Of a stretch of 64,000 nt of DNA, positions 26,901 through 40,900 are shown in pieces; within the stretch, counting starts at the first letter, position 1, and every line of letters starts with the position of its first letter. This stretch comes from Lingula anatina (taxonomy: Eukaryota > Brachiopoda > Lingulata > Lingulida > Lingulidae). The notes under the pieces are model-generated. The model saw only the letters and a list, made by a program, of their open reading frames with translations, made no database searches and was not told the DNA's origin. Location: contig NW_019774958.1 of the NCBI RefSeq assembly GCF_001039355.2, positions 1,101,832-1,165,831 of the forward strand, given 5' to 3'. A program made the position numbers and the translations under genes.

Positions 26901-29900
26901 GGGGAACTCCTCCAACCATGACTGGATGGTCTTGCCAAACAGAGAATGCATCCCCTCCGCAGTCGGCATAAAAAATGTCATTACAGTGAACAGACGTGTC
27001 AGCCTCGAGGACAGAATGTGGCATGATTCTCCGGCACCTGAACCTGAAAGAAACAAGTGTCAAAGTGTCCAGTTTAGGACTGCAATGTGGTTATGATGAA
27101 ATTCTGATGACAAAATATAGCTTTCTTGGACCACAAAAGTCAGAGTACTTCTACACTCTTGAAGCTGAGAAACATATCTTGTAAGTAATGAAAAATGTTC
27201 CATAACTGAGTCTAATATTTAGTGCCAGCTTCCATGGACACCTTACCAGCTACTCCAGGACTCCTGCACGCTGCCACAAAGTCCGTTCCCTCCAGGTCCA
27301 GTTTGACATGGCGGTGACGGTCATACAGACTGCGCTGTGTCATGACCTCTCTGAGTACCTCCAGTGATGGCTGTGTGCCTGCAAGGTAGTGGTATACAAC
27401 TGAGAGATGATGATCACATCAATAAACCATATCAATCAATATGCAATCAATCTATTTAACATGCCTTCAGTGAATCAACAAAAATAAAAACTCAAAACAT
27501 TACATTTTAAAGAGGACTTTAAAACTTCAAAATGACTACATCATGTTGTCAATGTTCATCATTTACAAAAGTCAAATCCATTTAGTCAAACCGAAGCAAT
27601 TTTAATTATTTTTACTTTTTAAAACTAAATAGCGATTTAGATTTCCACTTACCTGTGACACAATCACTTTTGGCCATATTCAGGTCATCAATGAAGAACA
27701 AGTGGTGTGGTTTGGGGAGAGGCGCGGTACTTGGGTGCGTGCTCAGGACGTCACGTTTATTGATCTCCAGCATGTAGTTGGCCACGGAGTTGTGGAGCTG
27801 CTGCGGGACGACACCTTGAGAAATTGGCAGCCGAGAGAATGGGTGCTTTTGCTGGATGATATTCTGAAAGAAATTTTTTTTTTCAATTGTGATCATGACA
27901 AATGATGTGATATTGGGACCTGGTGTTTTTGCATATTGATATTCTAAAAGAAATCTTGCTAAAATATTCACTCCTCATAAAATAGCAATATCAACCTGTT
28001 CAAATGGCATAAAAAATTAACACGCATTTAATATATGAAATGATCAAATTTCCATGGTTTCTATCACATCAGTAGTTCAACACTGTGGCAAAGCAGGTAC
28101 CACCACTGACCTGTATGAGAGCAGTTTTCCCCACACCTGGAACGCCAACCAACAGAACAGGGTAGTGAGAACTCAGCAATAAGTCCACCAGGTAGTGGTA
28201 GCGCTCCACCTGAAAAATACAGAGAGATCATACATGTAAAGCAAAGAGTGAAACAATATGTCCGCTTTCTGTGAAAATGAAATCCCTTATGCTAACAAAA
28301 CATTATATGAAAAAGGCCTGGGGGGCACTGGTTCTATTTGAATGCCTGGGAAAGGAAAAGAAGAGCAAAAAGAACAGAAAATTCCAAAATGGCAAACAAA
28401 ATCAAAATGGAACCCATCTATTCTCAGTTATTTATTTCTTGGAAGGGACAGACACATAACCTGCTGTTGTGTTTTGAGAAGATTTTGAGGTTGGGGAGGT
28501 TGAAGGGGGGCAGAGGGAGAAGGGATCCCCCCTGCTAGACCCACCCTAATACACCAACTCACCTCAGGAGTGATGACATAGTGTGCAGGCAAGTTCCTCA
28601 TCTTCTCCATGGGTCTGTCACTCCACTTTATCATCATACCATGGTGGACCTCCACACAGTAGTCAAACACAGTACCACTGAGAGGAAGACTGATGGGGTA
28701 AGTAGCACGATACAGGGTCTCACGACAGAACTTGTTGAATTTACTGATGTGCCTGGGGGAATAATAATAATAATAATAATAATAATAGACACAGCAATAA
28801 TTTGCATATTTAAAACACCTCATTTCTTTCATAAATTGCATAAAATGTTCATGTTTGTCATCCATTTAGATATTCAGAGAGATATAATTCTTTTTGATAT
28901 GAACTTTGAATCAATGTTTCATAATTTCAAATTATCTTTCTTAGAAACCAATAATACAATATTGATTCGGGTATTATACATACATTATCTGCTTTCAAAT
29001 TGTACAGTCTAAGCAAGGAGTTATCACATAAACAATTCAAACCACTGTTTTTTTATGATAATAATAATAACACAACAGAAATATTAAATTTTATATCAAT
29101 TCTGCATGCAAAATAAAAAAATCCATTCAACTGTAATACAGTTATCATGATAGCTCTTTAAACAAATCTATTCTGTACCTTTCCTGTAGTTGTCCTCCAA
29201 ATCCCCAAATAAAAGCAAAGGCATACATGCTCTTCACCACATTGGTATAGTTAGGGATACGATCCTCGTAACGTGAACTGCCTGTTAACCTACTGGACCT
29301 CATGTTGCTATCTGCTCTGTAGTCTGGGGTCAGTTTGGCTGGGGAGGCGGGAGGGGCATCATCTAAAAAAGGTTATTAAAATTGTATTTACACTTAAATA
29401 TGAGAATATTAAATAGACATTAACCAAGTAAAGGTCTTATTACAAATATATGTAATCGTAAATAAGAGAATAATGAACAGAAATTAGCCAAGGTCTTATT
29501 ATATGCTATAGATATGTAATATTTGTATGATGTCCGGTCTTTTTATAATCTTTTTGGTATCAAACAAGAAATGATGTTTTAGTAATCAAGTGATGGTCTG
29601 TAAGTGTTATGCAGCAAATGTTTTTGGTTGTAACAGGTGTCAGGTTGGCATCTATTTAGAGAGCCATAATAAACAGAAAAAACTCTAAAAACTTTAGCAT
29701 GTGCATAAATCTACTGCCACAGAATCATCTACCTGGTTTTTGCTGACCCTCTGCAGCGCTCTCAAAATCAGCCCTCAGGAAGTGGCGATCACAGAGTGCT
29801 GAGAGGATCCTGAGCAGTGACATAACTTCCTGTAACCCTGGCACTGATTGAGTATAGATGGCACTAGAGCGGTGCATGTCATTGGTCAAGGAATAGGTAC

Positions 29901-31864
29901 AGTCATTTTCTAGATATCTGATGGTCTGAGGGATGGTAGAACTGAACAGGTCGTCCAGGATCTTCAAACTGGAAAACATCAACATATTCATTATCAGAAC
30001 AAGCATATTAAGGAAAGTGCTGCAGAAATAAAAAATTTTACAAAAGCTGAGGCACCACCAGACCTGTAGCCAGTAATTTCAAGAACGGTTCTTTATCTAA
30101 AAAAACAGACCTTTTACCGTGAAACCTTTTTGTTTCTAGATCAATTTTTACCAAAAGCCGACGTTTTCTAGACAGAAAGGGTGGTTTATTCAAATCCCGA
30201 GGTTCATTTGAATCCCACCACCCCCCTGGCTATGTGTCTGACTAGGAACACATCTATAATGCAAATATTTATTCTGAATATAGTCAGAATTTCAGAATAT
30301 TTGGGCTCAAATTCCAACAAGAATACTGGTATTTTATCATTTATATAATAATTTGCAATATAAGTGTGTGTGTGCAATGTTTCACATTCACGTATTACAG
30401 AATTCAATGATAAAAGATTAAGTATAATTTAGCAAAGGAATTATATTAATACACCTTATAACATGTTTCTGTGTCTAATGCATATACCAAGATACATATA
30501 CAATCATATCAGATACAAAATCAAACATGTATATACATTTGAAAATGAAAACAAGCAAATAAAATAAATTCCAACCCTTCTCTGAAACATATGCCCAGAT
30601 AAGCCACGGTCATGGAAGTACCACAGAAGTACCAGGACAGAAGTATAATGGTATTAATGTGCACTCAGCTACAAAGAACCAATTACCAACTGTTGAGAAC
30701 CAATCAAGAGCAGTAAGTTGTTTTTGTAGACAGGCCATTCCCTATCCATTAAAAACACCCCTACAGTCCATTCTCACTGCTCTCCAGGGAACAATAACCT
30801 ACACTATTGGAACATAACATATCAATTCATTAATTTATATTGCCATAGTGCTAACCAAGGTATTTCCTGGTGCCTCTGTAGTAGACTATAACTGTTGAGG
30901 TGGGCCAGTAGTACATTGGCCGCATTCACAGCCAAAGTTGATCCACAGACTAATAGATCCGCGAATAGACAGATATATCTGGCCCACTTAAAACTACCAA
31001 GTAATCCCTGCGGTAAATCTATTTAGTGCCTATTACTATTAATGAAATATGAGTCAAGCTTTCAAGTGGATCTGCCATATTTGATCCACAGATGTACTGG
31101 TCCACAGATCATCTTGTTCTGAATGTTCCCATAAAATGTGCCCTGGTACAATGGCTGTTAGCAGAATTCATTAATTGAAATGACCATTGCACTGACCAAT
31201 GTGTTTCCAAGTACTTTTCAAAGTGGGTCAACTGTTTTTCCATAAGAGAATGGGCAAAGAAGGCGACCGGAAATGTTTATTAATTATTCAGATGTCCACT
31301 GTGGGTTAATTGATATATTTCCTAGTACCTATTTAATGAGAAAATCTGTTGGGGCTGTTTACATGGGCTGGCCACAGAGGAAGTGAATGGACACAATGGA
31401 TGGTTTACTTTAGGACATCTTTATGAATATTTTGTGTGGGAGAAGAAAGGTAAAGATGTATCATATTTCTCTATTTTGTTCAATACATTAGGTCTATTAA
31501 TTTACTCTCTATCATGCCATTAGAGGCATGGGGCCCATTAGTTCCATCAGTTGCTACAGTATTCAAATTTTACTCTTATCATAATCATCAAGTAACAAGT
31601 TGAAAACATATACAAATGGCTAGAGATGGTTAAAAAAACACCATCCACCCAAACATGTTTAAGGTCAAACGCCATTCAATTTCAAATGGTTATATCAGAT
31701 GGGCCAAGAAACATAAAATCACTGACTGTTTGGTTTGTAGTTAAGAAAGGAATCCATTGGCAGGTAGAGAGAAAGATTCAACCACATAAGCTTTTTTTCA
31801 ACTAACATGTTTGGAGGAAGGAGCTCAACCCATTGTCTTCAATTTTCTCAAAAAAATACTATAA

Positions 31865-31919
<55 letters not shown>

Positions 31920-34906
31920 ATGTAACAGCCACAATGAGAATAATTGTCTCTGAAGTTCTGACAATCTTTATTTTTGGATGCAGATGTAAAAATTAAATTA
32001 TTATAAATATTGCTGTATATATTGTTAAACATGAGTGGACACAAACTGTTCTAAATCTTCTCGTTAAGCCCACTTCATGGTAAAAGGTCCCAACATTTGG
32101 TCAAAATGTAATCAACCACACACAGCCCGTTCAAAACAGAACCAACTTAAACTGCGATCATTTAAGTGGTGTCAACAGATGACCAGAATAATGTTACAAG
32201 GAGGTAAAAAGTCTATGGCAAAAGAGATCGGACGGGGGTACCTTTCAGAGCGTTTCATTTACCACTGGGTGGCACTGTGATGTCAGCTGGACTCTTTCCA
32301 GTTAAGGTTAAGACAGTTCTGAACGCGCTTCACAAAGTGTGGTCAAAATTATTACAGAAAAGATGCCGCCAAACAGAAAGATAAGCAACATTAATGACCT
32401 GCAAACAATGATATGATTTGAGATCAATAAAAACAGCTGCATTTATAGATAACTCATCAGAGCAGTGAAGTGAAGTGTAATCATGTAGAGAGAAGCTGAA
32501 GGAGATGAATATTTGACTTTCTGTGGAGCTGCTAAATTTATAGAAGTGGATTACTGAAACAAGTAGGCAGGACACTTGTGTGTTGATTAAAACATGACAC
32601 ATTTACATACACACACATAAGTATACCTTAACTGAACGTGCAAACTAGATCTAGGTATTGGTGCCATGTTCAACCCAAAGCTACGGAGAGTGCAAGGACA
32701 TGCCAGAAAGAAAAAGTAAGTTTTTTATGCCTTTGAAATTTTACATACATGTAACAACCAATTCATTAGTACCCAATTAATTGACAACATTAATTAATAG
32801 AACAGATTTAAAATTAATCAAAACCAGTATGTGTGCAGGAATACCATGATTGGATATATTATGTACATGAACAGGAGTCAGAGAGCATAAAACAGCTTCA
32901 TTGTATATACTGGCTTATCTCTAGTTTCCTAAGTATGAAGATGACTTTTCACTCACTTGGGAGATATCACTCATCTTTCACAGGTCACTGATGAACACAT
33001 TTCTTGGCAATTAATATTTGTACATTAAATGCAAAACTTCCAAATTTGTACTGTTAGGAATTTCATATTAAATATTACTTATATAGTACATATAATATCA
33101 ACTGCACTTGTATTTCCAACCCCTTTTTCAATGTCTACTTTTTCTCCAGCACTCACAGTAATTTCCTAGAATCTAGAGCATCATCCTACTAGTATGCTGA
33201 CCAGTTAATTGAACAAGTTAATTTGTAACCTTGCAAATTTGTACCCATTAAAACTGCATGCTTTCATGAAAATTTACTGACTTCATTTGTATTGAATACA
33301 GGACAAATCTGGAGAGCACTGTAAATAAGTATCTCTGTAAACCAATGCGTTTGTTCCTTAAGAGTGAATGATCAAAAATTTTACTGGCAAATTTTTTTTG
33401 CCATATTTCAACAACAATATAATAGTTATAGTGTGACAGTATTTACTCCTTTTTTTGAAAAAAATATTTTTAGTTTTTTCTAGCTACAGAATGTCCCTGT
33501 TCAAGATAAAATGTTACATCTGCAAGGCAACAACTATTCATCTTAGACATCTAGGCAATTCTCCTTCACTTTTCTTCTTATCAATTTCTTGAACCTGGAA
33601 GCCTGAATTCTGATTTTGAGTTTTCCTTTCATTTAAATTGGAATTGGAAATGTCACTCCTAAGGATCCACATCAGTAATTACAACAGGAATCAATATCAA
33701 AAGTGAGGAGAAGTTCCGTCTGGTATTGCTTCCAGGACACCAACAAAAAGAGTTATTGAACACAATGGTGCCAATTAATCATGAAATCAGAGCTGATAGT
33801 TGGCTCTTTTTTTTCAATCACCACTAGCAATTATATGTAAGTAAGTGTAATGTGACCTAAGTGTACAGTAGTACTCTGCCACTATTTAACCAGTGGACAA
33901 TCATGTCCGGAAATCATTTCTTAAGTTTTTGCCAATAAGCCATAATAGGTCAATCTATGTCCTAATAAACCAGAAGTCAGTTAGCTTGGTTCAGAAAGAA
34001 GGCATTTGGAACACATAAATGGAAAGCAAAAGAAACAGTTTCCAGACAGATATTTATAGTACCAACCACTGACTAAGCCTGCATCTAAATTTAACATATG
34101 CATTTTGTGAATTGTTCTGTTAGATCTTTTATTTCATTTTTGCCTTAAAAGCTATAATAACTACACATAATTCCAATAAATGGCATATTTCCAACCCTGT
34201 ACAGTACTAACTACATCACTTAAATACTGTTACACTGTAATGTGTTGATTAGGCTACTGCATTAAATGACGTAAGATAATATCCTTTCAGCTTTCCAACA
34301 TCCCTTGCCAATATTCTGATGATTATATTTGGGCTACATTTTGGCTTGTTGTATCAAAATGATATAATTTATCATGTATATCATCTACATTAGAGCACTT
34401 CCAGAACTGCATTAGAGGGGTACCTCAACATGTTTTCTACAACATAATTATCTATAACAAGTCACTCTATCATGGAGGACTCCTTATTAACACTGTAGTC
34501 ATATCACAGCACCCTGGGTATCATAGCACAGACTGTGACAACACATGAACTCTGTTCTCTACTGTGTGGTAACACTGTAGTCATATCACAGCACCCTGGG
34601 TATCACAGCACAGACTGTGACAACACATGAACTCTGTTCTCTACTGTGTGGTAACACTGTAGTCATATCACAGCACCCTGGGTATCACAGCACAGACTGT
34701 GACAACACATGAACTCTGTTCTCTACTGTGTGGTAACACTGTAGTCATATCACAGCACCCTGGGTATCACAGCACAGACTGTGACAACACATGAACTCTG
34801 TTCTCTACTGTGTGGTAACACTGTAGTCATATCACAGCACCCTGGGTATCACAGCACAGACTGTGACAACACATGAACTCTGTTCTCTACTCAGAAACTA
34901 TGGCAT

Positions 34907-34943
<37 letters not shown>

Positions 34944-37900
34944 TGTATTAGGTGAGTGTCTAACATTTCTAAAAGGCAGACTGTGTTTTTATGTACATTA
35001 AAAACTGAAAACCTTATCCAGCACTAAATACCCTCTATTACATGTACTTCCTTTCACTTATTACATTTATTACTCTCTTTCAGGAATTTCATCAGTTTTG
35101 TTAGGCACATAAAGTTTAATATCACAATTCAAAGTTCAATTAAAACTACATGGCTTCATCAGGGCTTCTGACTTCCAGTGATGAGTAACAATAACTCTTG
35201 CATCATGCAAGTACAAACCACATAAAAAACATTCTGTTCATTAATCCCTTAATCATTCCTCCCCAATCCCACATAGTATTCCATGGGTAACTGTACCAGA
35301 AGACAAATGACTCGGTGAGACATCTACCTACACACTGCCTGGAATGCTACAAAGAATAATGCCATAAAAAACTGTATTCCTAATTACGATTGATGCTTGA
35401 CAAGACAAAAAGTTTCCGGGTATAAATCTTATCATGCAATTTTGATAAAATAAAAGCACCCAGTATATGTAATTAGGAATATTGGGAATGGAAAATTTAT
35501 GACTGTAGTCAAGTTAAATAATGTAATGGTAATTTTTCAATGTTATTAACCAGCTCCAAACACAGGCAAACATACTGAAGACTGAATTAACTGTATTAAT
35601 AATCAAAAATGTACAGAAAAAAGCATTATGTCAGTCACCATGAATAAACAACATTGCAGTAAATTCCTGAAAATGGCTGATATACTGAAAATGGCATTTT
35701 TTCATCTGATTCACTAATAAAGCTAATTCAATTAATTTGTGCTATTCTCTGAAATAATGTGTCTTATTGCCTTGGTAATGAAATATTGCAATATTTTCTG
35801 GGATATGATGAAATGGTACATCTAGCTATCAGTTCCAGAAACTCAATTTCACAGAAGGCCTCTGATCCTGCTGAAAAGATGTCTGATAAATTGTCTAATT
35901 GTAAACTGTACATGTCAGTAACCTTTGAAATGTTTTCACTGATTGAGAACACCATTTCCTCAATCTATTTCCATATCATCGGTCAGGGAAATTGAAAAAA
36001 AAAGAAAGAAAAGCAGCAAAATGTACACTGGTTAATTTCAGTGGCCAAACTTTTCAGAATATTTGATTGAAAATCAGATGACAGGAGAAAATGTTCAATA
36101 CAGAAACCCTTGCAGGCATACAATACAGTGCTAGTACCCATAAAACTAGATGGCCAAAATGTGTAGCAACTGGCTAAACCTAAAGTGCAGGAGAATATCT
36201 GATATATTTTAAAGCATTGAAGAACATATTATCTGTGAACATGGCCCAGTAACAAATCTTCTTGACACTGACACTTGTGAATTCCCAAGCTACAAAATGA
36301 CAAGGAGATTTTCTTCTTGAAAAAAAAAATCAATGGAGGTTGTTTACGCACTTTATCTGAAGAACCCATCTTCTATTTCATGAGGAAATATTGCTACATG
36401 AAACTTCAACACGTGGAGAAGGCAATGCCATACAGATTTTTATGGATTTTAACTGGAAGGAACTTGATATTGGGGGTTGCTCATTCTACCAACACTAAAA
36501 TAATTTTTAAAAAAATTATCTAAATTAGCTTAAAAAAAAAAGGCCTCAATGTAAGCATTCAAGATAAACGATCTGTTAAGCAATCCACAAAAGAAAAAAA
36601 AAAGTTATTACTTTTCATTTTCATGTTGCTTGGTGACATTAAACCAGCAGTCATCCTTGCCAAATGTCACTTAGCAGAGTGGAACTAATGACAGATCAAA
36701 CCATCTATGATGTTACCCCAGTAGTTGTAGTGTTTTGTTACAAAATAGGCATATTGAGTTGTTAATAAAAGCTATGCCTGGGTCTGAGAACAACTTGCCT
36801 TGGGTACATTGCAGGAAACGTCCACTTTATAAAACAGCTGGGATAAATAGAAGGAAATGTCTACTTAGTTCAATTTGGTCTTTATTTTTAAATGGTCAAT
36901 TTAGATCTGGTTTTTAGGTCAGGGACAGCAACCTGTGGTTTCAGAGAAAGAGAGAGAGAATAAGGATATTTATGAAACTGGTCCAAAAGAGCGAAAATAA
37001 AATGAGTACCAATAGATGAAAAGTTTGTACCTAACAGAGGGAACAATTTTCAAATTACAGTAATCAATATATACAGACTTCAATTCCTTAGCCAAATTCT
37101 GATGAAGATAAATTGATCTCCAAATTGGCAGATAATGTCAAGCCCTAGCTATCCAGAGAACAATACTAGGCTTTCAAACCCAGCACAATTCTTGGTGCCA
37201 TATGCATGTCTTTTAACAAAGTGCACAGTTAGGCCCCATTCAGAACAGGGGACTAACTAGCCTGAGGTTCAAATATGGCAACCCACTACAAAGCTTGCCA
37301 TTTAATCAGCTAAATAAATATAACATACACTGAATAGATATCCCGTGAGGAAGTATTCAAGTGGGTCGGCCATATTTGACCCTCGGCCTAGTTGGTCCAC
37401 TGAATGCTACCATAAAAGAAGAATAATAAACGCTTTAATTTGAACAAACAACCACCTCAGCCTGGCAAACTGGATTAAGACACTGAACAATTCAGACAGA
37501 CGTCACTTAAAACAGACAGTAAAAGATGAACTAGTAACTTAAAGATACTCTGCTGGCTGTCACTGATAAAGACCAAAAAGATGATCTGTTTTATCTTGCT
37601 GAAGATGGAAGGAACACCAGACTGTATCTCATTACTGAAACATGCGATTAGATCATTTTTTCTGTACGGCCTTACAACAAAGCTGTACACTGCAGTGCAT
37701 ATACGTAGAAATATTTATCTTAAATTAAGTCAAGTGAAGCATTATACATATTTATATATTTTTGTTACTTTCAATAAGCAAAAAAATGTACTTATTTCAG
37801 CAAAGGAAGCAATTTTAATGTCTGAAAGGGTAGCTTATATAAGAAAATAAAAGATACAGACCACAAAAATTTGAAAAAATGCCACTTCAAGACCATTTCT

Positions 37901-40900
37901 CACATTTTTTTTTTTCACTGAGGATGCAACCCACACGTTTTTTTTATTGTTTTTCTGCTGAACAGAAAGGGCCATTTCAACAAAAAGCTTAGAATAATGG
38001 CTCATTTCCCTTGAGCATATTGTTTCAATGATTCAATTTGAACACGTTATGCAACACCAAATTCTCTCGTTACAAGTTACACAGCAGAGAACAGGCTTAA
38101 CAAATCTAATCTAAAACATCTCTGTCAACCTGTCTTCTCTAATAAGACCATATGTATTGAATCTTCTCAGGCTTTGTTGGTTATCTAGACAGTAAAGACC
38201 ATAGTGCACTGATTTAAGATTCTAAGTACTGCCAGCACTGGAAATGGCACTTGCTGACAGGATCTGCACTATGGTGGCCATTATGTTTTAAGTTTCCGTT
38301 AAAAAAATCTTTCTGCTACCTAAATAAACTCTTTAAAAATTAAGGCCCCTTTACACCGACTTATATTAGTGCTAGGACAAATGTTTTACAGTTTATCACA
38401 GTACACTGTGAGGTCTACAGCTCATTTTTTGCCAAGCTACTCAGTAATGCTCCCAAGTCACTTTTGCTTCTGTAATAAATAAAATTAAGCTTTTTTAAAA
38501 GCTGTTATCCATCATAAACAGATAGTACAGCTCTTAACCATGCGTTCATGTGTATCTTTCATTTCAAGGCCATTTTCTATCACACTGTACCCTGAATAAC
38601 ACAGTGTAGGAAGTGACTAACTTCTTCCCAGCAGGTGCTTGCTGAAAATATGGATGGGTTTTCATTTGACGCTAAACCTCAGACTAGGTACTGTATACCC
38701 AAAAACTCTATTTAATTTGCTGTAAAAAAAAAAAGAATAACCAGCAAGTATTAACTGCAAGTAATCAATTATTTAAAACCAGAACTCAACAAACAGTCCA
38801 GGAATTGGATTAATGGCCTTGTCAGTGAATTCTCAAGCTGCTTTTGTTGAGAAAATACTTCAAATCATACAGCAAAGCTTTTAAGCACACAGTAACACTA
38901 AATAGAGGGACTGTTTTAGAAAGTAATCTGTTGGATCAATTTGTTAGCTTTAATATCTTTTAATGCCATATTCAAAATAAGGCAAATCAGGTAAAAAAAT
39001 ATATATAATGGATGTCTTCATTACATAGTACCTTAATCAAATTAGTTATAACCCTAACAAAATGTTCATTTCAAAGTGACTATTTGCAGTCTGAATTATT
39101 GATGTTACTCTAAACGTTTATAAAAGTAGTCATACTCATCATGGTACCTTTCATGCATCAATTCTACCTGTACTAAAGTAGTGGCAATAATGCATCTGGT
39201 ACATACATTGTGATGGCTTTTAAATCATTCATTAGTGCATTACAAAAAACTTTATAACAGATATAAAATATTTATGTTCTTAAAAGTATATATTGTTAGT
39301 CATGACAGTGCATTGAAGTATGAAGTCAATGGTACCATGGTACCAAGAAAATCCTCCCCTGGTAATTTACATAAATGTATAATGGCATCAAGTAAAACTG
39401 AAGGGACACAGGATTATCCTTGTCTCATACACTTTTAACTGGCAAAAAAGTATAAATGAAATAGGGACTCTTTTTTTAGAATAACCTTACTGATACACTG
39501 GTGATTTCATGAACCCAATGAACCCAATTTATTACATTTAAAAAATTAATAAAAGCAATTAACTTATAATTTATATTTTTCCACAAATATAAGTATAAAC
39601 TGAATAGAAAGCATGGAGAATGTTACACTGATATCAATCCAATGAGACCTGTTCATTTTAATCTCCAAGTGTGCAGGTCTCAGCTTTAGAAGTGTCAGTG
39701 GGTTGTGACACACACACACACACATACACTACATGTAGGTACTGGTTGGCTGGCAGCAGTGAGAGACACATACAGTACAACTTGCCTCAATGACCCGCCA
39801 CTCTGCTGTACTGCAATAGGACACACAGGATGACAACCTTAATGGGACTTCCACCTCATTTTACAGCTGGAGGGAAATTAGTCCATATCCTTTCATATTG
39901 AGGCCAATTACACAATGTTTGCACAATAACTAGCTGGGGCAGGTTTTCAAGGTACCTTGCGGCCATTTCAGTGGAGTTATTTTTTTAAAGTTGAAGGAAG
40001 ACATGCCAAGTCCAGCCTGGGGCAGTGATGACTCCATAACCAGACTTGAATCAACCATTGAATACCAGACGTGAAACGGACTTGGATTTGCAGTGATTTT
40101 GTGTAAATATTTATGACCAAAATGAGGAAGAGATACGTAGGTTCCTTGTAGCCTGGGGAAGAAATTTTTTATACACTTTAGACCCATTTCAACTTAGTGA
40201 TGGCTATAAGAAGAAACAACTGGTTTTGATTTGCAATTGGCAAACTAAAAGCAAACTAAAAGGTATGTAAAGCACTGGGTTAATCTCTATAATTCGTTCC
40301 TCTATATTTCATTACAGCATACTGTAGGATGATTTTTCTTTCGATATTCTGTCTACCTATTAAAGTATCTTTCATTATTGGTTATTACTGTATAGATATT
40401 TGAAATTTCTGGAATGGCTTAATATCAAATCAAAGACAGACTCCAAATTTCAGAAACACACCCTGTAATTGCCACAATGAGAGATAAAGTAAAAATGTCC
40501 TTATAAAAAACTTTCATTACACATGCATGCATTGGCATATCAAGGGTTTTAGTTTAGAAGAGGGCAAGGGAGAGCATGGAAGGTTTATATATAAAACTCT
40601 CTGCAATCCCTATCCCTCCTTCAGGCCAGTTCTCACATAGTAAGTCACCATGATAAACACACTGATTCATGACATCCATCCAACAGCAAGTATTTTTTAC
40701 TACAAATACAATTAATCAATAACACCAAGTTTTCCATAGGTAACATTACATCGTATTGCACCAGTTGGTATGGAGGGTTTGGGAACAATTTAAGAATAAA
40801 ATAGGAATATAACATTTACTGAATGGTATATCATCATTTCTGGTGAAATGAAAAAGGACTGAAAATACTCCAGTGATGTTGTTTGTGTTATGTGAGGTAG

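Noticed and set aside
32077-32280. 67-codon plus-strand frame in the large intron
   Set aside because: It is short and basic, with no recognisable family, no splice context and no neighbouring exon.
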